Shown: piece by piece, positions 55,996-64,000 of the stretch | How the letters are laid out: each line of letters starts with the position of its first letter | Numbering within the stretch: the stretch's first letter is position 1 | NCBI RefSeq assembly: GCF_000418365.1 | Contig: NC_021663.1 | Coordinates: 1,054,001-1,118,000, forward strand | Source of the DNA: Corynebacterium terpenotabidum Y-11 | Lineage (GTDB): Bacteria; Actinomycetota; Actinomycetes; Mycobacteriales; Mycobacteriaceae | Direction of reading: 5' to 3' | DNA length: 64,000 nt | Notes under the pieces: generated by a model | What the model was told of the DNA's origin: nothing | Seen by the model: only the letters and a program-made list of their open reading frames with translations | Databases searched by the model: none | Position numbers and translations under genes: made by a program

Positions 55996-56625
55996 GTGAA
56001 GAACTCCCGTAGCGTCCGCAGCCTGGCCGTCGTGGCTGCCGTCGTCGCCGGCCTGTCCCTGGCCGCCTGCTCCTCGGATGACGACGACACCGCCGAGACC
56101 ACCGCCGCTGAGACCACGCAGGCTGCCGCGCTGCCCACGGCAGTGGAGCTCAACGACATTCTCAACCGGGCCGTCGACCCGGCCATCCCCTCCGATCAGA
56201 AGATCGACACGGTCCAGGGCGGTGACCAGGCCCTCGAGCTCTTCGACATCATGACCCAGTCCAAGCAGGACACCGGGGCGACCTTCGAGGTCGTCGACCC
56301 AGTGCTGCCGGGCATCCTGCCGGACACGGCGAACGCCACCGTCAACTTCCTGCTCGCGGACCGCGACCCGATGCCGGTCTCCGGTGTCGAATTCGTCCGG
56401 GAGAACGGTATCTGGAAGCTGTCCCGCGAATGGGCCTGCACCCTGATCCAGAACGTCGCCCCGGACCAGGTCCCGCCGCTGTGCACGGATGCGAACGCTG
56501 CACTGCCTGCCGAGGAGACTCCGGTGGAAGAGGCCCCGGTCGAGGAGACTCCGGTGGAAGAGGCCCCGGTCGATCCGGCTGCCCCGGTGGAGGAAGTCCC
56601 GGTCGAGGAAGTCCCGGCAGCCTGA
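55996..56625 (+). CDS. Lipoprotein with MTB12-like domain and VEETP repeats
   Basis: Surface lipoprotein. GTG 55996 with AAAGGAA about 9 bases upstream gives a signal peptide with lipobox LAAC (Cys about residue 25), an acidic linker, and a domain resembling the low-molecular-weight antigen MTB12 family (LPTAVELNDILNRAVDP, FEVVDPVLPGIL, then WKLSREWACTLI), containing a likely disulfide pair. The C-terminal 35 residues are repeats of the type PVEETPVEEAP. Length is 209 residues. Function unknown. The same repeat type ends the unrelated protein at 59177. Confidence 0.83.
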   Translation: MKNSRSVRSLAVVAAVVAGLSLAACSSDDDDTAETTAAETTQAAALPTAVELNDILNRAVDPAIPSDQKIDTVQGGDQALELFDIMTQSKQDTGATFEVVDPVLPGILPDTANATVNFLLADRDPMPVSGVEFVRENGIWKLSREWACTLIQNVAPDQVPPLCTDANAALPAEETPVEEAPVEETPVEEAPVDPAAPVEEVPVEEVPAA

Positions 56626-56656
56626 CCGGCTCCGTCCGCCACGGCGGCTGGCCAGG

Positions 56657-57610
56657 TCAGTCGCCGTCGGTCGTCCAGGTGGAGGTCGTCCGGGACTCCT
56701 GGACCACCGTCACCGGTGAGTCCGGCTGACCGTAGGTGACGATCGAGGTGGTCGTCACCGTGCCGTCAACCGGCAACGGCTTGTCCAGCTCCAGCGTGAG
56801 GGATCCGCTGGACTCACTGGTCGAGTTCATCACCTGCAGATCGGTGCCGGCCATCTGCTTCACCGCGGGGGTGCGGGTGATGTCCACGTCGAGCGTGACG
56901 CGGTCATCCTCGCGGGAGGTGAGGGTGTAGGTCACCTTCTGCGTCATCGCGACACCGGCGGAACTGTCGTCGACCTGGCTGGAGACGGTCCACTGTGCGC
57001 CGTCGCCGACGGCTTCCTCGGGGAAGACCAGGGGAAGGTCGGTCATCACGGTGAACCCCTGCTCCACGCTCGCCCGGGCCGAATCCGTGGCGGTGTCCGG
57101 GGCGGCGAAGGACCGGGTGGTCACCTTTCCGTCGGCACCGTAGTTCTGCACCATCTGGAACCCTTCCGCCGAGGCGATGTCCTCATTGCGGTCCTCGTTG
57201 TCCCCGGTGGGGACACCGGTGGTAACGGTGGATTCGAGGGACTCGCCGTCGGCCTCCGTGGTCGCGGTGAGCGGCAGTTCCATCGTGACCTCGGAATAGG
57301 GCAGCTCGCCGTCGGCGGTCCCCTGTTCGTCGCCGCCGACGGTGTGCTGGCCGAGCCCCAGGGCCACGGAGAACCGGCTGTGCTGTTCGGTGCCGTCAGC
57401 ACTCCAGACCAGGGGGTCGGTCGGGTCGTCACCGGCGTCGAGGAGGGTGACGGCCACACCGTCGACGGTGATCTCCACCGGAGCGGAGAGAGCGTCGTCG
57501 TCCGAGGCCGAGGAGCACGCCGTCAACCCCAGGGCGAGCCCGAGGGCGGAGACGGGGAGCAGGATTGCCACGGTGGTGGGGAAGCGTCGTCGTCTGTGCA
57601 CGACCGTCAC
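56657..57610 (-). CDS. Predicted lipoprotein (DUF6263-like)
   Basis: Secreted lipoprotein of unknown function. A basic start and hydrophobic core lead to lipobox LTAC (Cys about residue 31), followed by an acidic spacer. The remaining 280 residues look like two beta-rich halves with a central SFAAPDTATDSARASVEQGF and LTLELDKPLPVDGTVTTT. GTG 57610 has GGGGAGG eight bases upstream and is preferred over the frame opening at 57631. Length is 317 residues. It is convergent with the MTB12-like lipoprotein and divergent from lspA, whose product processes lipoproteins. Confidence 0.78.
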   Translation of the reverse strand: MTVVHRRRRFPTTVAILLPVSALGLALGLTACSSASDDDALSAPVEITVDGVAVTLLDAGDDPTDPLVWSADGTEQHSRFSVALGLGQHTVGGDEQGTADGELPYSEVTMELPLTATTEADGESLESTVTTGVPTGDNEDRNEDIASAEGFQMVQNYGADGKVTTRSFAAPDTATDSARASVEQGFTVMTDLPLVFPEEAVGDGAQWTVSSQVDDSSAGVAMTQKVTYTLTSREDDRVTLDVDITRTPAVKQMAGTDLQVMNSTSESSGSLTLELDKPLPVDGTVTTTSIVTYGQPDSPVTVVQESRTTSTWTTDGD

Positions 57611-57637
57611 GTTACCAACCTCCCCTGGCACACCCGC

Positions 57638-57643
57638 TAGGAT
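57638..57643 (+). promoter_or_regulatory. -10 element of lspA, leaderless geometry
   Basis: TAGGAT ends 8 bases before GTG 57652. No Shine-Dalgarno sequence fits the spacing, so a leaderless lspA transcript is likely. Confidence 0.45.
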
Positions 57644-57651
57644 GGACCTCC

Positions 57652-58245
57652 GTGACTCCGGCCCCCACCAACCCGACAGCAGCCCAGACCCCGCCGCATC
57701 CTTCGTCCGGCACCGCGGCCGCGGCCGCCCGGACGTCGCGGGCGGTGCCCTGGGCCCTGGTCATCCTGGCCGGTGTGGTGGCTCTCGACCAGCTCACCAA
57801 ATGGGCCGTGGTGGAGTTCCTCGAACCCGCCACCGCCTACCCGGTCATCGGTGACGTGGCCCGGCTATACCTCATCCGGAACTCCGGCGCGGCCTTCTCC
57901 CTGGGGGAGAACGCCACCCCGGTCTTCGCAGTGGCCCAGCTTCTCGCCGCCCTGTTCTGCGTGTACCTCGCGTTCCGGGTGCGTAACCCCTGGGCGGTGA
58001 CCGCGGTGGGCCTCATCGGCGGCGGGGCGGCCGGAAACTTCATTGACCGGGTGTTCCGGTACCCGGGCGGACTCCACGGCCACGTCGTCGACTTTATCTC
58101 GGTGGGTGATTTCGCCGTCTTCAATGTCGCTGATTCCGGGATCACCGTGGGCGTGGTCGTCTACCTGATTTACGGGCTGATCATCGAGCCCCGGGAGCAG
58201 AAGGCCGCGCGGGAGCAGAAGGACGACCAGGAGGTCCAGCAGTGA
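57652..58245 (+). CDS. lspA: Lipoprotein signal peptidase (signal peptidase II)
   Basis: Cleaves lipoprotein signal peptides after diacylglyceryl transfer. Four helices are present with the two catalytic Asp motifs: [16 protein letters not shown] (first Asp) and [12 protein letters not shown] (second Asp), and the N-terminal [12 protein letters not shown] and [11 protein letters not shown] family blocks. An extra 30-residue Pro/Ala/Thr-rich cytoplasmic N-terminus and a charged C-terminus are typical of corynebacteria. Length is 197 residues. The stop overlaps the start of the rluD-type gene (GTGA). Confidence 0.95.
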   Translation: MTPAPTNPTAAQTPPHPSSGTAAAAARTSRAVPWALVILAGVVALDQLTKWAVVEFLEPATAYPVIGDVARLYLIRNSGAAFSLGENATPVFAVAQLLAALFCVYLAFRVRNPWAVTAVGLIGGGAAGNFIDRVFRYPGGLHGHVVDFISVGDFAVFNVADSGITVGVVVYLIYGLIIEPREQKAAREQKDDQEVQQ

Positions 58246-59177
58246 GTGACCGGGAATCCAGGATGATGCCGGTACCCGGCGGGTTGGCCGGCATGCGGGT
58301 GGACGCCGGCCTGGCGAAACTCCTCGGGCTGTCCCGCACTGTCGTCGCCGAACTCGCCGAGGCCGGGGACATCTCCCAGGACGGACGCACCGTCGGCAAG
58401 TCCGAGCGGCTCGTCGACGGAGCCTGGCTCGACGTGACCCTGCCAGCCCCGCCCCGGGACCTCGCCGCCGAACCGGCCCGCGTCGTGGAGGGGATGGACA
58501 TTCTCTACTCCGACGATGACGTCATCGTCGTCGACAAGCCGGTGGGGGTGGCGGCCCATCCCACCATCGGCTGGGAGGGGCCCACGGTCACCTCCGGGTT
58601 GGCGGCGGCGGGTTTCCGGATCTCCACCTCCGGACCGCCGGAGCGCAAGGGGATCGTCCACCGGCTCGATGTCGGTACCTCCGGGGTGATGGTTGTCGCC
58701 GCGTCCGAACGGGCCTACACGGTACTCAAGCGGGCCTTCCGCGACCGCACGGTCGACAAGATCTACCACGCCCTGGTGCAGGGGCACCCGGACCCCACCG
58801 ACGGGACCATTGACGCACCCATCGCCCGCCACCCCGGCCACGGCTGGAAGTTCGCCGTCCGCGACGAGGGACGCCACGCCGTCACCCACTACGAGACCAT
58901 CGAGGCGTTCCGGGAGGCGACACTGGTGCAGGTCCACCTGGAGACCGGTCGGACCCATCAGATCCGTGTCCACTTCTCGGCACTGCACCACCCGTGCTGT
59001 GGCGACCCGATGTACGGTTCCGATCCGGCGTTGTCGAAGCGCCTGGGACTCGTCCGGCAGTGGCTGCACGCCGTGCAACTCGGCTTCCCGCACCCGGACG
59101 GCCGCTGGATGGAGATCGACTCCCCATACCCGGCTGATCTGCAGACCGCGCTGGACCGACTCCGGGAGACGAATTGA
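58242..59177 (+). CDS. RluD-family rRNA pseudouridine synthase
   Basis: Converts uridines of 23S rRNA to pseudouridine. An N-terminal S4-like domain (residues about 12-65) is followed by the RluA/RluD catalytic domain with [12 protein letters not shown] and the catalytic Asp in [17 protein letters not shown], then the late [16 protein letters not shown] block. Length is 311 residues. GTG 58242 overlaps the lspA stop, and the stop overlaps the ATG of the next gene. lspA-rluD coupling is common across bacteria. Exact target site unknown. Confidence 0.93.
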   Translation: MSDRESRMMPVPGGLAGMRVDAGLAKLLGLSRTVVAELAEAGDISQDGRTVGKSERLVDGAWLDVTLPAPPRDLAAEPARVVEGMDILYSDDDVIVVDKPVGVAAHPTIGWEGPTVTSGLAAAGFRISTSGPPERKGIVHRLDVGTSGVMVVAASERAYTVLKRAFRDRTVDKIYHALVQGHPDPTDGTIDAPIARHPGHGWKFAVRDEGRHAVTHYETIEAFREATLVQVHLETGRTHQIRVHFSALHHPCCGDPMYGSDPALSKRLGLVRQWLHAVQLGFPHPDGRWMEIDSPYPADLQTALDRLRETN

Positions 59178-59980
59178 TGGCAGGCAAGCGGTCGGAGCTC
59201 CGCTCCGCGGAACAGATCCCGGCCAACCACCGGACCCGGCGTCGTCTCGAATGGGAGGACACCCGTCGTCCGGCCTGGGTGATGTGGCTGTCGGTGGCTT
59301 GCCTCCTGGCCCTGGTCGTGGGCGTGTTTGCACTGTCCAATTCCGACCGGATGTCGAAGGCCACCGCGATCAACGGTGACGTCCTCGGCCCGGAGACTGA
59401 GGAGACCACGGACGCCTATCTCGCCCGGGCGGCCGAATCCCTCGCGGCGGCGACGGGGGAGGACGCCCGGTGGGCCCTGGTAAGCCCGGACGCCCCGGCC
59501 GATGTCGCCGCGCTGACGGCGATCTTCACCGACCAACCCGACCTCAGGGTCAGCACTCTGCTGGCCGGTGGGGTGCAGTGGCCGATACCGGAGCCGACTT
59601 CGGGCCACCGACGGGAGGATGTGTTCACCGCCGCGCGTCAACGGGTGGCGGCGTCGGCCGGGGTACCGGACACCGATGAGGTACTGGCCATCACCGGCGT
59701 CATCGTCTACGGCACGCCGGAGCAGTTACGCGCGGTGGCCGCCACCGAGGGAGTCCGCGCAGTGGAGGTTCTTCCGCCGGACGCGGTCTACGGCCGGTTC
59801 GGGATGCGTCCGCTGGAGGACGCGGTGCCGACCGCGGAGACCGTGCCGGAGGAGACCCCGGTGGAGGAGACCCCAGTGGAGGAGGCCCCGGTGGAGGAGA
59901 CCCCAGTGGAGGAGACTCCGGTGGAGGAAGCGTCGACTGATCCGGTGGATACCGGGCAGTCGGAGGCGTCCGCGCAGTGA
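59177..59980 (+). CDS. Membrane-anchored protein with C-terminal VEETP repeats
   Basis: Unrecognised protein, probably anchored by one helix (VMWLSVACLLALVVGVFAL, about residues 37-55) after a basic cytoplasmic tail. The extracytoplasmic part (about 65-215) is Ala-rich with a DVFTAARQRVAASAG helix and a VEVLPPDAVYGRFG stretch; it lies in an lspA-rluD operon, where C. glutamicum also has a hypothetical. The last 50 residues are EETPVEE pentads. ATG 59177 overlaps the rluD stop; a TTG just upstream is unlikely. Length is 267 residues. Function unknown. Confidence 0.75.
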   Translation: MAGKRSELRSAEQIPANHRTRRRLEWEDTRRPAWVMWLSVACLLALVVGVFALSNSDRMSKATAINGDVLGPETEETTDAYLARAAESLAAATGEDARWALVSPDAPADVAALTAIFTDQPDLRVSTLLAGGVQWPIPEPTSGHRREDVFTAARQRVAASAGVPDTDEVLAITGVIVYGTPEQLRAVAATEGVRAVEVLPPDAVYGRFGMRPLEDAVPTAETVPEETPVEETPVEEAPVEETPVEETPVEEASTDPVDTGQSEASAQ

Positions 59981-60930
59981 TCTGGGGTGTCGCCTGCTAC
60001 CTGATGTGGGGGTTCTTCCCCGCCTTCTTCCCCCTCCTGGAACCGGCGGATCCGATGGAGATCCTCGCCCACCGGTTTGTCTGGACCCTCGTCTTCGTCG
60101 CCGTCGTCCTGCTGCTGCTCGGCCGCAACCACGGTGGCGGTTTCCACTGGATCCGGGGGATGACCCTGCGTCAGTGGGGACGCATCGCCGTCGCCGCCGT
60201 GCTCATCGCCGGGAACTGGGGCCTGTACATCTACGCGGTGAACAACGACCACGTCGCGGACGCCGCCCTCGGCTATTTCATTAACCCTCTGGTCAGCGTC
60301 CTGCTGGGGGTGCTCGTCCTCCGGGAACGACTACGGATGCTGCAGTGGCTGTCCGTCGGCGTGGCGGCGGTGGCGGTCGTCGTGCTCACCGTCGCGCTCG
60401 GGAGCCCGCCGGTGGTGTCCCTGGGGTTGGCCTTCACCTTCGGCCTCTACGGGCTGATGAAGAAGAAGGTGACGCTGACGCCACTGCAGTCGCTGACCGC
60501 GGAGACTGTCGTTCTCGCCCCGGTCGGGGTGCTCTACCTCGCGTGGCTGCAGTCCGGGGCCTCCGCAGGCAGCAACACCATGGTCCAGGGCGGGCACGGT
60601 ATCGGCCATGCGCTGCTGCTCATCGCCGCCGGTGCGATCACCGCGCTGCCGTTGCTGTGTTTTGCCCGGGCCGCGCATGAACTGTCCCTGACGACCCTGG
60701 GGATGCTGCAGTACATCACTCCGGTGCTGCAGATGCTGTGGGCCGTGTTCGTGGTCGACGAGCATATCGAACCGGCTCGCTGGGTGGGCTTCGGTCTGAT
60801 CTGGGTGGCGGTGGCCGTGTTTACCGCGGACATGGTGGCGAACCGGCCGCGCCGGGCGCGGGTGACGAGGCCGGGTCACCCCGACCTGCCCGGCACCGGT
60901 CAGTTCAGTCCGAAGATCCGGTCGACATAA
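59977..60930 (+). CDS. rarD: RarD-type EamA/DMT permease
   Basis: Drug/metabolite transporter superfamily member with about ten helices in two EamA halves. The N-terminal WGVACYLMWGFFPAFFPLLEP and HRFVWTLVFV are RarD hallmarks, as are GYFINPLVSVLLGVL in the middle and LGMLQYITPVLQMLWAVFVV near the end. Substrate is unknown; E. coli RarD was linked to chloramphenicol sensitivity only by mapping. GTG 59977 overlaps the preceding stop. Length is 317 residues. Its last 31 bases overlap the convergent oxidase gene. Confidence 0.9.
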   Translation: MIWGVACYLMWGFFPAFFPLLEPADPMEILAHRFVWTLVFVAVVLLLLGRNHGGGFHWIRGMTLRQWGRIAVAAVLIAGNWGLYIYAVNNDHVADAALGYFINPLVSVLLGVLVLRERLRMLQWLSVGVAAVAVVVLTVALGSPPVVSLGLAFTFGLYGLMKKKVTLTPLQSLTAETVVLAPVGVLYLAWLQSGASAGSNTMVQGGHGIGHALLLIAAGAITALPLLCFARAAHELSLTTLGMLQYITPVLQMLWAVFVVDEHIEPARWVGFGLIWVAVAVFTADMVANRPRRARVTRPGHPDLPGTGQFSPKIRST

Positions 60931-62210
60931 GCGTTGCGGAACATGCCGTCCGGGTCGACGCTGGCCCGCAGCTCGCCGACAGTGTCCAGATCCTCGTGGA
61001 CTGCAACGAGGTCATCGTGACCGAGCGTGTGCAGCTTGCCCCAGTGCGGGCGTCCTCCCGCGGCGATCAGTACCGGCTCGACGACGCGGAAGAACTCGCG
61101 GTAGTCGTCCCGGTGGTAGCGGTGCACCGCGATATAGCAGGACTCCCGCCCCTTCGCCGTGGACAGCGGCACATCGTCGGCGGCGGTGGCACGGACCTCA
61201 ACGGGGAAACCGACCGGGATTCCGCAGCTGTCGATGACGCGGTGGACTTCGGTGAGTACCTCCGTGGCGTCCGCCAACGGGACCGAGTACTCCATCTCGT
61301 TGAACCGGACCCGACGCGTCGAGACGAAGACGTCGTGGGCGTAGTCGGCGTACTCACGCTGGGCCAGTGCCCCGGCGGCAAGCCTGTTGAAGAACCCGGT
61401 GGTCGCCGGGACCGCATGCATGATCCCGCACATCGCCCCGTAGGCGACGTTGTTCACCAGCTCATCGTCGATGACCGACTTCCAGCGGGGGACCGGTGGT
61501 GCAACCGTGCCGATGTCGGACGCGGGGTGCCGGGTGTTGCGCTTGACGTGGGCCACGTCGGTGCCGGGGAACCAGTAGTACTCGACGTGGTCGACCTGGT
61601 GGGCGAGCTCGGCGAAATCGGCGACGACGGGAGCGAGGGGTTCGGCCTTCTCCACGGCGGCGAGGATGAAGGTCTCCACCACCGCCATCGTCACCCGGGT
61701 GATCACCCCGAGGGAGCCGAAGCTCACCCGACCGAACTCGAACAGCGGATCTCCGGGGCCGACATCGTGGACCGTGCCGTCGGCGGTGACGATTCGCAGA
61801 CCCCGGACCATCCCGGCGAACCCGGTGAAACCGAGTCCGGTGCCGTGGGTGGAGGTCGACAGGGCGCCAGCCAGTGACTGCGGGTCCACGTCGCCCTGGT
61901 TCGCCAGGGCCAGCCCGTGGGGCTTGAGCAGGCCGGGGATGTCCCGCAGTCGGGTGCCGGCGAGGAAGGTGACCTCCATCGCCCCGGTGTCGACCGCGAC
62001 GAGCCCGGTCAGGTTGTCGAGGTTGACCAGGACGCCGTCGGTCACCGCCGCCGGGGTGAAGGAGTGGCCCGCGCCGACGGTCTTGACGTGGATGCCGCGG
62101 GCGGCGGCATCGGTGATCACGCCGACGAGTTCGGCCTCGGTCGCCGGCTGGACGAAGGCCTGCGGGTGCGCGGTCTGCGCCCCGGACCAGTTGTGCCAGG
62201 TGGTGCTCAT
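60900..62210 (-). CDS. D-arabinono/L-gulono-1,4-lactone oxidase-like flavoprotein
   Basis: FAD-linked lactone oxidase or dehydrogenase, homologous to M. tuberculosis Rv1771. The N-terminal FAD-binding-4 domain contains VKTVGAGHSFTPAAVTDG and SLAGALSTSTHGTGLGF; the C-terminal ALO domain ends with GRPHWGKLHTL, where the HWGK motif is conserved, then DPDGMFRNAYVDRIFG. Length is 436 residues. ATG 62210 overlaps the stop of the upstream D-threonine-aldolase-like gene (ATGA), so they are co-translated. The physiological substrate in corynebacteria is not known. Confidence 0.88.
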   Translation of the reverse strand: MSTTWHNWSGAQTAHPQAFVQPATEAELVGVITDAAARGIHVKTVGAGHSFTPAAVTDGVLVNLDNLTGLVAVDTGAMEVTFLAGTRLRDIPGLLKPHGLALANQGDVDPQSLAGALSTSTHGTGLGFTGFAGMVRGLRIVTADGTVHDVGPGDPLFEFGRVSFGSLGVITRVTMAVVETFILAAVEKAEPLAPVVADFAELAHQVDHVEYYWFPGTDVAHVKRNTRHPASDIGTVAPPVPRWKSVIDDELVNNVAYGAMCGIMHAVPATTGFFNRLAAGALAQREYADYAHDVFVSTRRVRFNEMEYSVPLADATEVLTEVHRVIDSCGIPVGFPVEVRATAADDVPLSTAKGRESCYIAVHRYHRDDYREFFRVVEPVLIAAGGRPHWGKLHTLGHDDLVAVHEDLDTVGELRASVDPDGMFRNAYVDRIFGLN

Positions 62211-63409
62211 AGGAATACCTTCTGTTCTCCGCGGTAGGTGGGCCAGGTGTCGGTGACACCGGTGGTGCCGTCGGCATTCCGGGCCACGACGACGACATGG
62301 TCGGTCCATTCGGTTTGTTCCCCGGCCTTGGCGTGGCGGAACCACACGTGGTCGCCGAGGGCCAGGCTCCGGGCGGCCTCTCCCTTCACCGGGGTCTGGA
62401 CCTCACCAGCGCCCTCGGTGGCGGAGAAGGTCAGTCCGGCGGGGAAGTCCACCACCGGGACACGGTCGGCGCCCGGCACCCCGGAGGCGATGCGTCCGCC
62501 CCCGGCGACGGTGACGATGTCGGCCGCCGCCCGACGTACCACCGGTAGCACGAACCACTCCGCGGCGGCCGGACTGAAGGTGCGGTAGTGGTCGAACAGG
62601 CCGGGGCCGATGATGCCGGAGCCGGCACCGATCTCGGTGACGGCGTCTTCGGCGGCGGTGGTCTCCACCGAGCCGGTGCCACCGCCGTTGACGAACTCGA
62701 GGGTGCCACCGTGGTGCTCCACGATCCGGCGTACCGCGGCGACGATCTGCGCCCGGCGTCCCGCCAGCTCCCGCACCGACAGGGCCTTCATCCCCGCGAC
62801 GGCCAGCGAGGAGTCCGTGGTGCCGGCGACCTGACCCTCATAGGCCATGATCCCGACGAGTTCCACACCCTCGCGGGCGCAGACGGCCGCGGCGAGGGCA
62901 CAGGCGTCCTCCACGGTGTGGACGGGGGAGCGGCGGGCACCGAGGTGGACCGGGCCGAGTGTGAGCGAGGCGTCGACGTCGATGCAGACCCGGACCGTGC
63001 CAGCGCGTGTCGCCAGCGGGGACGCGGCGTCCAGGAGATCCAGGTGCTCCACGCTGTCGACCATGACCGTGACCGCGTCGAGGTACCGGGGGTCTGCGGT
63101 GAGCCGGCACAGCAGGGAACGGGTGACGCAGGGGTAGGCGACGAGGATGTCGTCGCTCACCCCCTCGTCGACGAGCCAGAGAGCTTCGCCGAGATGGTAG
63201 GCCAGCAGGCCCTCGATCCCGTCGATGCCCAGGAGGTGGGAGATCAGCGGGCGGATCCGCACCGACTTGGTGGCCAGCCGGACCGGGGTGCCGTGTGCAC
63301 GGCGGAGCAGATCAGTGGCATTGGCGACGGCGGCGTCCAGATCCAGGACGTTGAACGGGGCCTCAAGATCGGCGACAGCATCTCGGACCGCGGGGCGGGG
63401 AACACTCAC
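62207..63409 (-). CDS. PLP-dependent D-threonine aldolase/alanine racemase-like enzyme
   Basis: Fold-type III PLP enzyme of the DSD1/D-threonine aldolase group; homologous to Rv1769-type proteins found next to the lactone oxidase in mycobacteria. The N-terminal barrel has PLP-Lys in TPVRLATKSVRI (about residues 42-53), the glycine-rich phosphate site is in FVNGGGTGSVE, and the C-terminal domain has LALGDHVWFRHAKAGE with the metal-binding His. Length is 400 residues. GTG 63409 has GGAAGGAG about 7 bases upstream. Substrate unknown; the operon with an oxidase suggests metabolism of a hydroxy-amino acid or sugar acid, which is inference. Confidence 0.85.
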   Translation of the reverse strand: MSVPRPAVRDAVADLEAPFNVLDLDAAVANATDLLRRAHGTPVRLATKSVRIRPLISHLLGIDGIEGLLAYHLGEALWLVDEGVSDDILVAYPCVTRSLLCRLTADPRYLDAVTVMVDSVEHLDLLDAASPLATRAGTVRVCIDVDASLTLGPVHLGARRSPVHTVEDACALAAAVCAREGVELVGIMAYEGQVAGTTDSSLAVAGMKALSVRELAGRRAQIVAAVRRIVEHHGGTLEFVNGGGTGSVETTAAEDAVTEIGAGSGIIGPGLFDHYRTFSPAAAEWFVLPVVRRAAADIVTVAGGGRIASGVPGADRVPVVDFPAGLTFSATEGAGEVQTPVKGEAARSLALGDHVWFRHAKAGEQTEWTDHVVVVARNADGTTGVTDTWPTYRGEQKVFL

Positions 63410-63455
63410 GATGCTCCTTCCGATCGACGGATGTGGTGGGTATCACCCGATAATT

Positions 63456-63495
63456 ACACAGTGTGTTCTCTCCTGCGGGCGAAGGGACGTATGAT
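63456..63495. promoter_or_regulatory. Divergent control region with palindrome and nadA -10
   Basis: ACACA-G-TGTGT (63456-63466) is a perfect 11-bp palindrome in the 94-base gap. TATGAT (63490-63495) ends 8 bases before the nadA ATG, giving a leaderless start. The palindrome lies where a -35 or operator would be. NAD synthesis genes in corynebacteria are under repressors of the NdnR/NrtR kind; whether this is such a site is inference. Confidence 0.45.
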
Positions 63496-63503
63496 CACCG
63501 TTC

Positions 63504-64000
63504 ATGACTGTGACGACCACCACCGATACCACGGGCGGCACCCTGGCGCCGTTGGACAGCCGACTACTGTCCGCCGTGTACCGCGCACCGGGGCACACCG
63601 GTCCTGACGGCCCCGTCGGGCGCTGGGAGGGCATCGACGGCGACGAGGAGTGGGCCGCCGAGATCCGACGGCTGAAGACGGCCCGCAACGCCGTCATTCT
63701 CGCCCACAACTACGAACTGCCCGAGATCCAGGATATCGCCGACCACACCGGTGATTCCCTCGCCCTGTCGCGGATCGCCGCGGAGACCGACGCCGATGTC
63801 ATCGTCTTCTGCGGGGTGCACTTCATGGCGGAGACCGCGAAGATCCTGTCCCCGGACAAGACGGTCCTCATCCCCGATGAAGCGGCCGGTTGCTCGTTGG
63901 CGGACTCGCTCACGGCCGAGGAACTGGCCGAGTGGAAGTCCGAGTATCCGGACGCGTTGGTGGTCAGCTACATCAACACCACCGCCGCGGTGAAGGGGCT
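63504..64000 (+). CDS. nadA: Quinolinate synthase A, 3'-truncated by the window edge
   Basis: Condenses iminoaspartate with dihydroxyacetone phosphate to quinolinate in de novo NAD synthesis, using a [4Fe-4S] cluster. The frame begins ATG 63504 and is still open at 64000 (165 complete codons). Visible motifs are [47 protein letters not shown] and [15 protein letters not shown], the last holding the first cluster Cys. The N-terminus has an extra Thr-rich 45 residues before the conserved core. nadC and a cysteine desulfurase would be expected just beyond the window. Confidence 0.93.
   Translation, partial: MTVTTTTDTTGGTLAPLDSRLLSAVYRAPGHTGPDGPVGRWEGIDGDEEWAAEIRRLKTARNAVILAHNYELPEIQDIADHTGDSLALSRIAAETDADVIVFCGVHFMAETAKILSPDKTVLIPDEAAGCSLADSLTAEELAEWKSEYPDALVVSYINTTAAVKG

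Overview
The window is a chromosomal segment of a high-GC actinobacterium, almost certainly a Corynebacterium. The evidence is gene content and order: an actinobacterial cytochrome bcc-aa3 set (ctaC, ctaF, ctaE, qcrCAB, with diheme cytochrome c1), lipoglycan mannosyltransferases, PknL beside a Rv2175c-like DNA-binding protein, GGPP synthase beside metF, a dcw cluster without ftsA or ddl but with sepF, yggT and divIVA, and a T-box in front of ileS. Species assignment is inference; the GC content points to a high-GC lineage rather than C. glutamicum. I see no insertion sequences, prophage, CRISPR, rRNA or tRNA. This is core genome.

Layout. 1-7.6 kb: respiratory genes ctaC (its 5' end lies outside the window), ctaF, trpD (opposite strand), ctaE-qcrC-qcrA-qcrB. 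7.7-10.7 kb: a DEDDh exonuclease and two tandem NlpC/P60 wall hydrolases behind a 466-bp regulatory gap. 10.7-17.5 kb: envelope genes (PimB-like mannosyltransferase, ROK glucokinase, PlsC-like acyltransferase, two GT87-type glycosyltransferases, an acyltransferase-3 membrane protein). 17.5-26.7 kb: Rv2179c-like exoribonuclease, aroG, pknL, Rv2175c-like gene, mptA-idsA, metF, a GNAT enzyme. 26.8-27.9 kb: a HEPN-like protein and a DUF3040 protein. 28.7-48.5 kb: the division and cell-wall cluster mraZ-rsmH-ftsL-ftsI-murE-murF-mraY-murD-ftsW-murG-murC-ftsQ-ftsZ-pgeF-sepF-yggT-divIVA, then a 52-residue membrane protein. 48.5-52 kb: T-box and ileS. 52-57.6 kb: asparagine-type permease, dinB, asparaginase, two lipoproteins. 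57.6-61 kb: lspA, rluD-type synthase, a membrane-anchored protein, rarD. 61-64 kb: a lactone oxidase/D-threonine-aldolase-like pair and the start of nadA.

How the genes fit together. Lipid II precursor synthesis (murE/F/D/C, mraY, murG), septal synthesis (ftsI, ftsW, ftsQ, ftsL-like), the Z-ring (ftsZ, sepF) and polar growth (divIVA) are encoded as one block of mostly overlapping genes. The PimB, MptA and GT87 enzymes with GGPP synthase serve mannolipid and lipoglycan assembly. NlpC/P60 hydrolases and PknL connect to wall remodelling and signalling.

Regulatory observations, all read by eye: a perfect GlxR-type palindrome and a triple 11-bp-phased GTRAY array (MtrA-like) before the first NlpC/P60 gene; a MraZ-type GTGGG direct repeat before mraZ; a translational-type T-box; promoter-to-start spacing that implies many leaderless mRNAs; three unrelated 11-bp tandem arrays in gaps; and ten consecutive 11-residue (hendecad) repeats in DivIVA. 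No obviously new multi-gene system was found. The most unusual signals are the hendecad array, the 11-bp arrays and the structured divIVA upstream region.
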